From positions 62,001-126,000 of the IMG/VR virus record IMGVR_UViG_3300032401_001514: 64,000 bases of DNA, one strand, 5' to 3'. The position numbers and the translations under genes were made by a program. Under the pieces are notes generated by a model, which made no database searches, was not told the origin of the DNA, and saw nothing but the letters and a program-made list of their open reading frames with translations. This document shows, piece after piece, positions 46,973 through 56,500 of the stretch (position 1 is the first letter of the stretch; each line of letters opens with the position of its first letter). This stretch comes from a virus.

Positions 46973-47647
46973 TTATTTTTTTATTTCTTCAACCACCTCC
47001 TGAATTCCCTCAGGTGAATTAATATTAAATTTGGACTTGTTTTCAGCAACAAGTTTATTATATGAGTCATATAAATACGAAACTACAGCCTCATCTAAAT
47101 TTTGTACAAAATCAATTTTATCATCTAATTCAGAGGATCCTAATACCATTTCAATAGACTGAGAATCAATAGCAAAAATAGATCTTGATAATGTTTGAGC
47201 CCTCATTTCATAAGCTTGCTCTATAGCCAACTCTGATAATGCTACCGCTTTTATCGCATCTTTCCATTCATAATTTTTCAATGTTCTAAGAGAAAATATT
47301 ATGCCTTCAACATCAACATCTTTTACCCCTCTTCCAAGTCCTAATAATATTTCTGTTCTTTTCTTTGCTCCAGATTCCATTCTTTCATCAACCCTGGAGC
47401 GATGAGCTTCCTCTGCTAAAACTCTAGCATCTGCCGCAACACGTTCCTCACGCGCTTGGGCTTGGGCATAAGCTCTGCGTCTATCTGCCACTGATGATTC
47501 CTGTACATACTGTCCTTCCGGAGATACAGGGTCTGTTGGATCGTCTACACTAATCATTGGTCGTTTCTGGCCGGACGATGATATATTAACTCGGCCTAAC
47601 GGACTCTCAATACTTCCACGAGAACTTCGGCCTTTTTGCTCTTCCAT
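46973..47647 (-). CDS. tail assembly chaperone (G-like), frameshift donor
   Basis: A 224-residue protein: a charged, low-complexity N-terminal 90 residues (many Arg, Glu, Ala), then a helical domain with LRTLKNYEWKDAIKAVALSELAIEQAYEMRAQTLSRSIFAID and SSELDDKIDFVQNLDEAVVSYLYDSYNKLV, which suits G-type chaperones. It ends EEIKK-stop exactly at an A AAA AAA slippery heptamer, preceded 12 bases earlier by AGGAGGT. A good ribosome-binding site (AGGAG, 6 bases before the ATG) starts it. The gene lies between the tube and tape measure genes, where the lambda G/T pair lies. Confidence 0.88.
   Translation of the reverse strand: MEEQKGRSSRGSIESPLGRVNISSSGQKRPMISVDDPTDPVSPEGQYVQESSVADRRRAYAQAQAREERVAADARVLAEEAHRSRVDERMESGAKKRTEILLGLGRGVKDVDVEGIIFSLRTLKNYEWKDAIKAVALSELAIEQAYEMRAQTLSRSIFAIDSQSIEMVLGSSELDDKIDFVQNLDEAVVSYLYDSYNKLVAENKSKFNINSPEGIQEVVEEIKK
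46976..47001 (-). other. programmed -1 ribosomal frameshift signal
   Basis: On the minus strand AGGAGGT (47001-46995), a perfect anti-Shine-Dalgarno complement inside the coding sequence, is followed by a 12-base spacer and the heptamer A AAA AAA (46982-46976) read as AAA AAA in frame, then immediately TAA. A -1 slip leads straight into the 114-residue frame. This layout copies the dnaX and phage G/GT signals, where an internal Shine-Dalgarno 10-14 bases upstream promotes slippage. No clear downstream hairpin is seen. Confidence 0.85.
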
Positions 47648-47751
47648 CTTACTCTCCTATTTGTTAAACTTATGCCATGCACTTCTGCTTTAATTGGCAG
47701 TAGCGCAATTACCTCCTATATATATAACGCCGAATTATTGCTGAATATTAA

Positions 47752-48369
47752 TTAAAGAGTGCCGTTTACAACAGCGTTAATTAGACCCGCGCCATCAAGA
47801 GCGCCACGATAAGTGCCAAAATCGGCCGAAGCTTCAAATGGATTAATTATATTTGGCGCACTATTTCCAGCATGACTAATTCCAACTACGTTCTGCTGAT
47901 TACCAAGATGGCTATCAATTGATTCTGCTTGCCAATTCATGTTTTCTACAATAACAAAATCTTCTGCGCTATAAGTAACCTCTATTCTTTCAATCCAAAC
48001 ATTTCGTATAGTAGTGATAATTTTGCTGTCATCATCGCTGCCTTGGAAATTATCTTGAATTACAATTTCAAATGGAACACGTTGTGCCGCAACATGCACG
48101 AAACCTCTGTCAAAAGCTTCGGCAATGCGCGTTCTATTAAATCGTGTACGTGAGCAGCTGCCAGAAACATCAGTTGATTTGTTAGGCGCACTATCGATAT
48201 GGCCATCTGAGCCTATTTCATTTATCATTGATATGCCGCGAGATTCTGTAATTGCTAATGTCTTTACGGCAGCAATAGCGCGATTATTTACCAAAAGTAT
48301 AATATTGGTAGATAAATGTGTTCCGGTTCTGTTCTGATATAAAGGCGTAGATTGGTCCCTAAGTGGCAT
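47752..48369 (-). CDS. tail tube protein (gp19-like)
   Basis: A 205-residue protein after the sheath gene, starting 14 bases downstream of it with an AGGA site. The text (LLVNNRAIAAVKTLAITESRGISMINEIGSDGHIDSAP, then RFNRTRIAEAFDRGFVHV and VWIERIEVTYSAEDFVIVENMNWQAE) has the alternating strand pattern of the two-sheet tube fold shared by gp19, Hcp and gpFII. Length is near T4 gp19 (163). The sheath-tube-chaperone-tape order strongly supports the call. Confidence 0.87.
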   Translation of the reverse strand: MPLRDQSTPLYQNRTGTHLSTNIILLVNNRAIAAVKTLAITESRGISMINEIGSDGHIDSAPNKSTDVSGSCSRTRFNRTRIAEAFDRGFVHVAAQRVPFEIVIQDNFQGSDDDSKIITTIRNVWIERIEVTYSAEDFVIVENMNWQAESIDSHLGNQQNVVGISHAGNSAPNIINPFEASADFGTYRGALDGAGLINAVVNGTL

Positions 48370-48383
48370 TTGTTTCCTTTAAG

Positions 48384-50843
48384 TTATAATAATCCAATAG
48401 AAACTTCAATGTAAATGTAGTTAACTGGATATACTGGTTGAACCGCTACGGAAATATTCCATTGTGTTGGATCAACTTGATCGCGAGCAATTTTTAAATC
48501 GGCAAATTGTGTTATTAATCCCTGACTAATTAATCCATTAAGAATACCTACTGCTCTTGAACTCAATGAACCTTGCAATGTGGATGACTCAGCTTGTCCA
48601 ATGAAAGCCTGGAAAGCCGCGCGCATTGTCTTTGCAATTCTGTCACGAATAAATACGATGCTTACTTCTTGTTCTTCAACGAAACCACTCTGGGTTGTAG
48701 TGCGACCATGAATAACTCTTCCGCCACCTATGGTTGGTTGCAATACACAAATACCCGCAACAGTCAAATTCTCAAGAATGATTGGCCTAAAAACCTTGTT
48801 TCTTAGAATTGTAAAGCCGCTCAATACTTTATTCGTCAATGGAATTGCTACGTTTGGCACACCAGATAGATATCCAGCAGCGGCAGCAGCAATAAAGAAT
48901 CCATCAATAATTGTTCTGTCAGCTCCAATCTGGACTACGATTTGATCCGGGTAAAAATATACAACGCGGAATGTATCTCCGAATGAATTTGGCACACCGT
49001 AATCAGCTAGATCCTCAGTATCACCAGCTAATATTTCTGAAGTGTCATCTCCTTGAATACCTTCAAGAACTCCAATATCTTCAACCGCAGCTGGCTCAGT
49101 TCCAATTACATTCTCAGGTAGCAATCCGTTGATGGCCCCAGTGAACAATACACGCTCACGACGATTCTTGATATTGCTCATCGTTTCGCAATGAATACGT
49201 GCGTTCTGCAAAATTTGACTAATTGTTTGAGACGGAAGAGGGACTACAATGTCAACCTCAATTTTTTCCAATTCTTCGAATGCCGTAACCCAACCAACAT
49301 CAAAGAAGTCAGCATCCTTAATATCTACTATTGTAGCCCTAACTTGAGCACCAGCTAGAATTGGAATGTCATCCGTAAATAGTATTTCAGCGGTTTGTGA
49401 CGCAGAATCTACTATCTCAAATCGAACCGAGCTTTCAGTAGAGAATACTCCAACGCCTCGTGAGATGCTTAATACACCATCAGTTACATCAGTTATTGTA
49501 AATGAACCATCATTTAATCCACCAGTAGAATCAAATATTCTTAAACTCCTGGTTAAACTTTCATCATCAAGTCCAAACGCTATTGATGTGCTACTGAACG
49601 TTGCTGTAGTCGCTGTTAGTGCAGTCAAGGTACCATCGTGACCTTCTTTCTGCACTGAGTCTTCCAAAACAACAGTGTATGAATATGTGTATCCAGCGCC
49701 GAATATAAAACTTGAAGTGCTGGCAGTAATGGTAGGATCATAAAAAGCTGTTTTATTAGGAATTACTTGGCTTTCAATTCCAGTGGCCGGATCTGTAATA
49801 AAGATATTAATATTACTATCCGTATCTGGAATGACTCCTACTGGCAACGGGAATGTGAAATCATCAACTGAACTTCCACCAGCAGCATCGCTCTCAAGAA
49901 TATAAGATACTCTGCGAGGAATGCCTGGAGCAGTTTGACATGTGAAAACACCAGGAGGACCATTAGAAAAAGCTAACTGAGCCCCAAGTGAAATTCTATT
50001 TGTTAAACTTGAAGATCCGTGTTTAGTTGTCAATAAACCAATATCGGTAAAAAACTCAATATCATTAATATCTGTCTCGGCAATATACGTTGCTGATAAA
50101 TTATCACCAGCTATTAATGCTCCGCCTTTAACTTTGATTGTGAATCTATCACCTTCTGTAAATGGCGTTGAGCCTTCTGTGATTCCAAAACTTAAAATTG
50201 TATTACTAACAACAACTCCATTTGATTGCCATGTAATTTGATTTCCATAGCCGTCTAAAATGTTGCCACTAATTGAGCCTTGAACAACGAATTTAGCATA
50301 ACCATCAATCGGCACTCCATAACCGTCTCTGCGAACGGAAGTGACTCTTGCTGTCCATGTCTCAGTTGGCGCGTTTACATCCACTAATTGTAAACTGGTG
50401 ACAGTTCCATCGCCAACGTTTAGTGAACTGACAGAGAAGTATGAGCCGCCTTGATCTACTAAATGAGCCTGTTGTAACTCGATAGCGCCGTTACTTATAT
50501 CAATTCTGGCATCGTATCTTGCATCAAAAGTAGCAGTGCCGGAATCATCCTCAAGTAACGCTAATGGAATACCGTTTTTGAAAACAGTAGTCCTGTTGCT
50601 GATTACCGGAGCATAACTAAGTCGAAAATGCCGACCGTCACGTCCTACAGTAGTCGTATAAGTTGGGTCTAATCCGTCATTGCCATCACCAGTAGCTCCA
50701 ACAATAAGGTCTTCGATACGGCTTCCTTCTCCCATGAGAACCGCAAGACGAACTCCTCCAGGAATGGATACACCTCTGGATAACGTAACAACGCGAGAAA
50801 AAACTCCTGGCAAAGCATTGGATGATCCGGGAAATGAGGGCAT
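48384..50843 (-). CDS. tail sheath protein
   Basis: An 819-residue protein. The C-terminal 170 residues carry the sheath signature: a GFFIAAAAAGYLSGVPNVAIPLTNKVLSGF region (near 648-678), then an RVIHGRTT strand, VSIVFIRDRIAKTMRAAFQAFIGQ and a final beta strand. The N-terminus LPGVFSRVVTLSRGVSIPGG fits the linker that hooks neighbouring subunits. Compared with T4 gp18 (659) it carries extra beta-rich domains in the middle (about 60-500), likely exposed on the sheath surface and holding three Asp-Gly-Tyr units. An AGAGGA site lies 7 bases before the ATG, and a 119-base gap separates it from the upstream gene. Confidence 0.93.
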   Translation of the reverse strand: MPSFPGSSNALPGVFSRVVTLSRGVSIPGGVRLAVLMGEGSRIEDLIVGATGDGNDGLDPTYTTTVGRDGRHFRLSYAPVISNRTTVFKNGIPLALLEDDSGTATFDARYDARIDISNGAIELQQAHLVDQGGSYFSVSSLNVGDGTVTSLQLVDVNAPTETWTARVTSVRRDGYGVPIDGYAKFVVQGSISGNILDGYGNQITWQSNGVVVSNTILSFGITEGSTPFTEGDRFTIKVKGGALIAGDNLSATYIAETDINDIEFFTDIGLLTTKHGSSSLTNRISLGAQLAFSNGPPGVFTCQTAPGIPRRVSYILESDAAGGSSVDDFTFPLPVGVIPDTDSNINIFITDPATGIESQVIPNKTAFYDPTITASTSSFIFGAGYTYSYTVVLEDSVQKEGHDGTLTALTATTATFSSTSIAFGLDDESLTRSLRIFDSTGGLNDGSFTITDVTDGVLSISRGVGVFSTESSVRFEIVDSASQTAEILFTDDIPILAGAQVRATIVDIKDADFFDVGWVTAFEELEKIEVDIVVPLPSQTISQILQNARIHCETMSNIKNRRERVLFTGAINGLLPENVIGTEPAAVEDIGVLEGIQGDDTSEILAGDTEDLADYGVPNSFGDTFRVVYFYPDQIVVQIGADRTIIDGFFIAAAAAGYLSGVPNVAIPLTNKVLSGFTILRNKVFRPIILENLTVAGICVLQPTIGGGRVIHGRTTTQSGFVEEQEVSIVFIRDRIAKTMRAAFQAFIGQAESSTLQGSLSSRAVGILNGLISQGLITQFADLKIARDQVDPTQWNISVAVQPVYPVNYIYIEVSIGLL

Positions 50844-50962
50844 GTTAAAATCCTCTTGTCAAAATTAAAGTCATGTTAATAAAATGTTGAATTATTACCT
50901 AAAGTCCGCTTAATTCTGCCAACTATATCTTATCAATTTTGTTAGCCGCTATAATTAATCAA

Positions 50963-51757
50963 TTAAAGCCCTTGTAATGCGTCTAAAAGCTCCAATGACG
51001 TAACAATACTTAAATTTGGAGCAATAGTTGGTGGAGCAGTTTGTAAATTACCAATGTCCACACAAATATTAATAATATCAAGTATATTATCCACCGGAAT
51101 CTCTCTGCTCCATTCAGTTCTAATGTCCAAATTTATGGTCTGTTTGAACAATTTATCGTTTCTATCTTCACCTTCAGATGGTGATCCAACACTAACATTC
51201 GGCTTTATTGATACACCGGCTTTATACATTTCATCCCAGCGTATATCTACAAATAATAATTGAACCAATTCTACCAAATCGTCTCTATCACGAAGACCAC
51301 GAGTTAATACATCAATAGTAATCGATCCTTCCCATGCGCCAGATAATAACAAATGAGAAGGTGTACTGAATACCTTTTCGTTACCATATCCATCAACGAA
51401 CTTTGTGACAGTATTTATTACAACACCTTTGTTTCTACTCATAGAAATTGGCACATAACGAAAAGCTCCACCACGAACAACAAGCGCGGGATAATAAATT
51501 CCATCATAACGAAAAGCTTCACCTATCCATAACCTTGTTGTTGCATCATCATTTAATCCGGCATTCGGATCCAAATCAGTATGATCAGTAGTTTTCGCAA
51601 ATCCCCACTCATCTCTTACATAATGATAATAACTATCATCTGCAAAAAACTCCTTTAGTGTAGCAATTACCATATCTTTAGAATATCGCAACATACTATT
51701 CTGGACTATATTGTGAATAGCATATAAATCAGTAGTTTGATTAAATCCTACGGCCAT
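50963..51757 (-). CDS. tail completion/neck protein (tail terminator-like)
   Basis: A 264-residue protein upstream of the sheath gene. SITIDVLTRGLRDRDDLVELVQLLFVDIRWDEMYKAGVSIKPNVSVG (about 145-191) has the long helix plus strand-turn-strand pattern of tail terminator/completion proteins (gp15-like), and TINLDIRTEWSREIPVDNILDIINI follows. This class caps the tail end and joins it to the head. The call rests on position and on the strand and helix pattern; the family name should be tested. A downstream gap of about 120 bases may hold a promoter. Confidence 0.6.
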   Translation of the reverse strand: MAVGFNQTTDLYAIHNIVQNSMLRYSKDMVIATLKEFFADDSYYHYVRDEWGFAKTTDHTDLDPNAGLNDDATTRLWIGEAFRYDGIYYPALVVRGGAFRYVPISMSRNKGVVINTVTKFVDGYGNEKVFSTPSHLLLSGAWEGSITIDVLTRGLRDRDDLVELVQLLFVDIRWDEMYKAGVSIKPNVSVGSPSEGEDRNDKLFKQTINLDIRTEWSREIPVDNILDIINICVDIGNLQTAPPTIAPNLSIVTSLELLDALQGL

Positions 51758-51777
51758 ATGTATTTGCTGAAATATTA

Positions 51778-52701
51778 CTATCTAACTCTATGAGCCCCAT
51801 CTAATATGTTTTGTTTAGCCGATAGTGGTCTAAGATTTTTTAATGCCCAACATTCAATAAATTCAGAGTCTTTCATGCTTGAATAATTGAATTTTGATAC
51901 AGATTTTATATGATCAATGTTCCACGCCCAAGTTAATACATCATTATCGTCCCATGTTTTTGAGTTATATTTACCCCAATTACTCCAATTCATCCATGGT
52001 TCAAACTGACATTCTATGTGTTGTTTTAAATCTTTCATTGAATAGCCGATATATTTTAGCATTGATTTACCACGTTTTGGATTGCCGCTATTTTTTAAAA
52101 TAATCCTTATATATTGGCTAATATTTTTATGCAATTTATATGACGGATCTTTAGCTAATCTATCTTTTCTATATTTCCTCAGAACCTCTTTTCTGTGCTT
52201 TCTGAAGCTTTCATCATATTGCAATCTTATTTTATTTCGTTGCCACGCCTTTTTTGCTCGCGCTTTTCGCATTTCTGGGTGTGTGACCATATAATCATGA
52301 CCATAATTATTTTCACATTCTCTGCATGGTCCGTACCAATATTTTCTTTCTAATTCATTAATAATTTTTATGTTTTGTATTCTATAAAACTCTTCATTCA
52401 ATAATTTGTCAATTTTGCATTTACTACATTTTTTATGTGTTCTATTAACTATAGATAATAGTTTTTCATATTTTATATACCCTCTTTCATTTTTAGTTCT
52501 TTCCATTTTCTTGATATGACGATTCTTTTGATAGTTCTTAATTTTATTTGTGTTCTTAAGATAGTATTGTTTCTTAGACTCTATTACGCATGCGTTACAT
52601 TGTGTTCTGAATTTTTTAGAATCATTTCTGAAGTAAAAGTTGTCGATGTTCAAAATCTTTAATTCATCACATTTTATGCATTTTTGTATTTCCACGCTCA
52701 T
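51778..52701 (-). CDS. freestanding HNH homing endonuclease-like protein
   Basis: A 307-residue protein with three pairs of CxxC zinc-finger-like units (C8/C11, C35/C38, a CSKC near 92 with a CREC near 126), a long Arg/Lys-rich helical linker and a C-terminal HNH domain: IDHIKSVSKFNYSSMKDSEFIECWALKNLRPLSAKQN gives the His and two Asn of the motif. Similar fusions of treble-clef-type fingers to HNH nucleases are common in large phages, where they spread as selfish genes. It interrupts the tail cassette between two structural regions. No Shine-Dalgarno is seen before its ATG, only TATAAT. Confidence 0.9.
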   Translation of the reverse strand: MSVEIQKCIKCDELKILNIDNFYFRNDSKKFRTQCNACVIESKKQYYLKNTNKIKNYQKNRHIKKMERTKNERGYIKYEKLLSIVNRTHKKCSKCKIDKLLNEEFYRIQNIKIINELERKYWYGPCRECENNYGHDYMVTHPEMRKARAKKAWQRNKIRLQYDESFRKHRKEVLRKYRKDRLAKDPSYKLHKNISQYIRIILKNSGNPKRGKSMLKYIGYSMKDLKQHIECQFEPWMNWSNWGKYNSKTWDDNDVLTWAWNIDHIKSVSKFNYSSMKDSEFIECWALKNLRPLSAKQNILDGAHRVR

Positions 52702-52813
52702 ATTATAACGCCGACTTAACGATAGTTTCTGAAGAGAATTTGCCTATGATGAAATTTTCGCATGTAGCATAAACCTGCGGATATCGGCGCTAAAATATCT
52801 TACTTGAGAGGGG

Positions 52814-52841
52814 TTGACTTTAAGGTTTGAGGCATTACAAT
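52814..52841 (+). promoter_or_regulatory. sigma70-like promoter for the lipoprotein gene
   Basis: TTGACT (52814-52819), a 16-base spacer and TACAAT (52836-52841) match bacterial -35 and -10 boxes closely. A transcript starting near 52848 would place the AGGAGA ribosome site (52851-52856) in the leader, right before the start codon. It is the clearest host-type promoter in the window and drives a gene against the direction of all its neighbours. Confidence 0.75.
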
Positions 52842-52860
52842 GTAAATAGAAGGAGACTGT

Positions 52861-53532
52861 GTGACCATGAAAAACTCATTGCTATCAATACTCACTCTTG
52901 TTACCGTAAGTTGTGGCGGGGCAGATTCAACCCAACTTGGCAATTCATTTAACGATGGAAGCGGAGGCGAGGCTGATTCCGGCCAAGCTGCTGGGGGCTC
53001 AACTACTGTTGGTACTGGGGGCTCTACCGGAGGCTCCGTTTCTATCGGAGGCTCCGTTTCTACCGGAGGCTCTGTTTCTACCGGAGGTACAAACGTTGGA
53101 GGAATTGGAACGGGAGGCTCAACAAACGTTGAAACTGGAGGGACTACCGGAAATGGAGGTAGCGGGCCTTGTGTTCCCAAGACATGTGTTACGCTAAGTG
53201 TTGAGAAGGGCTGGCCTGTCTGCGGGGTGATTTCTGATGGATGCTCAAATTACATTGATTGCAGTGGCTGTTCCGATCCTATGGAAACATGCGGCGGAGC
53301 AATGCCTGTAGAAAACCCGCCTCGTTCAGCAAAATTTGAAGATGGCATGGGCGTTTCGAATAAATGTGGAGGTGGTTGCATAAATCTATTTCAACAAGGA
53401 ACTTGCATTAGAACATTAATAGTTTGCACCAACTCAGTAGTTCCTGTTAATACCACTTGCCAAAATATAGATTCACTTCAGAGCCATTCTGGATTCGAAA
53501 AGTTTTCTGGATTCGGCTGGTGCTGCTTTTGA
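52861..53532 (+). CDS. Gly-rich, Cys-rich secreted lipoprotein (moron-like)
   Basis: A 223-residue protein with a signal peptide (MKNSLLSILTLVTVSCGG) whose cysteine at residue 20 could be a lipidation site, although the residue three before it is Thr rather than Leu. A linker of TGGSVS-type repeats follows (residues about 45-95), then a cysteine-rich domain with about 14 cysteines, including CVPKTC and DGCSNYIDCSGC. Similar linker plus CxPxxC designs are frequent in Myxococcota surface lipoproteins. Start is GTG at 52861, or ATG at 52867. It has its own promoter and opposite orientation, so it may be expressed from the prophage or early in infection to alter the cell surface. Its stop lies against the fibre gene's stop with no gap. 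Confidence 0.78.
   Translation: MTMKNSLLSILTLVTVSCGGADSTQLGNSFNDGSGGEADSGQAAGGSTTVGTGGSTGGSVSIGGSVSTGGSVSTGGTNVGGIGTGGSTNVETGGTTGNGGSGPCVPKTCVTLSVEKGWPVCGVISDGCSNYIDCSGCSDPMETCGGAMPVENPPRSAKFEDGMGVSNKCGGGCINLFQQGTCIRTLIVCTNSVVPVNTTCQNIDSLQSHSGFEKFSGFGWCCF
53026..53079 (+). repeat. three tandem 18-base repeats encoding TGGSVS
   Basis: Units start at 53026, 53044 and 53062. They differ at only two positions (ATC for ACC in the second, TCT for TCC in the third). They encode a flexible Gly-Ser linker in the lipoprotein and are likely to vary in number by slippage. Confidence 0.85.
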
Positions 53533-56500
53533 TTACCAACGATATGTAATTTTAGCGCCACCATGTGAAGCCAAAGCGGTATTAACGGCAGTGAGCACTT
53601 GAGCCCCGCTCGTTGAATGAATGTTGCCTATTAAAATATATCGCATATTTAATCCGGTTCCTGTTCGGAATCCTAGTCCACTAGTATTTGCTGTCGTAAG
53701 GACTGGATTATTTGGTGTGTAAGCTCCACTAAAATCAATAACTGGAGTTCCTAATACTGCTCCATTTCCATAACCTGGGCCAACAACAATACTTATTAAA
53801 CTTGATGAACTGGTAATCGCTGAACAAAACGCCGTCAATTCGGATGAAATAACTTCTACGCCAGATGGTAATATTTCCTCTAAAGATACGTCCCAAACAT
53901 ATTCTCTATTAGCCGCACCAGCATCAGTGGTATTATAATAAATAATAAATGACTCTGTATAACCAATGGTATTTAAAATTATCAGGCCTGTATAATGAAT
54001 AACCAAAGCGCCTATATCACCAGCCAAAAACCCATTCGTTAATTCACCAACTGAAAAAATACCATTTGATGGATTAAGAATAATCGTTCCAGTTTGATTC
54101 TTGTTACGCTCAATTATTACTCCATGTGCCCCACTAAAAATAACACTTGTATTATTAACGTCATCCGTAGTAAAATTATCAAGCGCATTATCAACAATTA
54201 AACCAGTACTATTAGAAGCGTTCGGACTAACAATATAATAAAATACTTTATTGCTTCCTCTTTCAAGTCTGTTATCAGTAATTATTGTACGAAGACCATG
54301 AGCGTATATTATAATACTTTCGCCAACCGCATCTTTTATACCTTTGAAAGTATTAGATTTTACAATTGAAGACATTTCTGTTCGGCAACACATTGTATAA
54401 GAATATTTAACAGATGCAAATATTCCAAAATCAGTAGTATTATTTATTATTCTGCATTCCGTATTACCTACATCTGCTGTGGCTCCTGGTTGAACAGATA
54501 TAGCATAATTAAATGCTACCGTATAAAGATTCGCTCCAAAAATAATTAAATAATTTTCGTCATAAGCTCTTATTTTATTTCCATCAATAAGTAATGTTCC
54601 AGCTGACAATATACCGTAGTTAGTTGTTACGCTTGTGCAATGTATCCAATTGCATGAATTATTTTTAATAATAACATTCCCCATATTATGAGAAATTGTT
54701 CCAAGCGCTGTTCCGTTAGCATATTGATAATTACCCAAGCTATTTAAATTAGCAATGTACTTACAACTGTTATTTTCTATTGTTATAGATTGAGATCCGT
54801 ATCCATCATCAATTGCACTTATTATTTGCCCTATATTGCCACATGTATTATTTCTTATAAAAGTATTAGATGCTGTAATGCCTGGTGAAATAATATTATT
54901 TGAAATAGGAACTGTGGTTATAACAATATTTTGATCTGAATCACAAATATTATTTTCTATAAAACAGTTAGACAATTTTGCTGGATCTAAAGAAGCTCCA
55001 GTATTAGAATGTATTATAGCTATAGCTGATTTTTTTCCATTTCCGCTATCCTGGAATAAATTCTCGCAAATATAAATGTTGTCTATTTCGTCGCCTTTTG
55101 TTGTATTAAAAATAACAAATGGCGCACGAACTGCCAAAGTACTAATAAAAGTACATTTTTCAATTCTTACATTTGATATGACTCCACTTGCATATAAACA
55201 TCCAGCTCCGCCTGCAACATTGGCATTAACATAATCTACAACTACCGTGTTATCCACAGGACGTAATGGAGGAGTAATATAAGTGACTCCAGTTGGTAAA
55301 TATGCGAATTCTATATTTTTAAAGGATATGTTAGATCCTAAAATAATTCCTATTTTAGTAGTGACAACAAAACCGGCCTGCCCAACTCCTTCAAACACAA
55401 CAGGATAAACAAAATCTGAAAAATCAAAAGTGGAATCTATTACTTGTCCGCCTTTTATTTTAACAATATTATCAAAAGCTCCATATTGTTGTATCCATGT
55501 TTTTAAAGCAGCAAGTGTATGGAAGTGTCCAGATATATTCACTTCTGGTGCGCCTAATGATGTTTTCCTATTCGGCGCAGGAACCCAAGTAAATGGAATA
55601 TTTAAAGTTTCGTCTGTTACGAAACGTCTAGCGTCTTTCACTGCACCAATTGTAATTGACGCTATTATTACTTGTACAGTAGCAATAAGAGTTAAATCTT
55701 TTCTTGTATTGATTAATTCAAAAAATGTTACCGAAGGTACATAATATTTATTTCCGCTTATATTATCTTGCGCAAAAAATTGAACGCCAGAAATTATTAT
55801 AGGAACAAAATGACCAGACTTATCAACACATATTGCCCAAACAACTATATCAGGTTTTGAATGGGATGTATTAAATATTACCGGTATAGTAACGCCTCCA
55901 GGGTTAACCACAACCGTTGCTCCGTCTACTAACGCAACACCGCCATTGAAAAACAATACTCTTGTATCCGTTGCGCTTTTAACCCTGAACCCAAGGTCAC
56001 GAATAACTCCATTGCCATGTAAATGCCTGTCTCCAGATTGAATAAAATCTTTTGCTGACTGAGTAAACTCAAGCTCGCTAATACTTCCTTGCTGACGACG
56101 ATCTTTGACATATTCAATATTATCAGTTCCAGTTTGTGGCGACCAATTAACTTCACATGTTGCTAATTTTAATACTTCGTCATCCAAAGATAATGTCGGG
56201 AATATTTCTATATCAATAGCTCTTTGTGAACCATTAGACATAACCGCATTGCCTTCGATTGGAGATCCGGCAGGGGAAGTTTCTTCGTCTCTAAATATTA
56301 ATTCAATATAATCAGCACCACTATCATCATAAAATCTAACAGGAACATTCTTTTTTCCAGTAACTAATATTCCTGGAAAATCTACTACTGGGTTAATAGC
56401 ATTTGGGTTTCCAATATATCCATCAAATTCACCAGTATCAACTGCGTAATTTACAATCGCCAATCTGATATATTTTCGCAATGTAACAGTGTTTACAAAA

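Noticed and set aside
52800-53180. Minus-strand open frame with PPVETEPPVETEPP repeats
   Set aside because: It is the antisense of the Gly-rich TGGSVS repeats of the plus-strand lipoprotein gene, which has promoter, ribosome site and signal peptide; repeats make both strands open.
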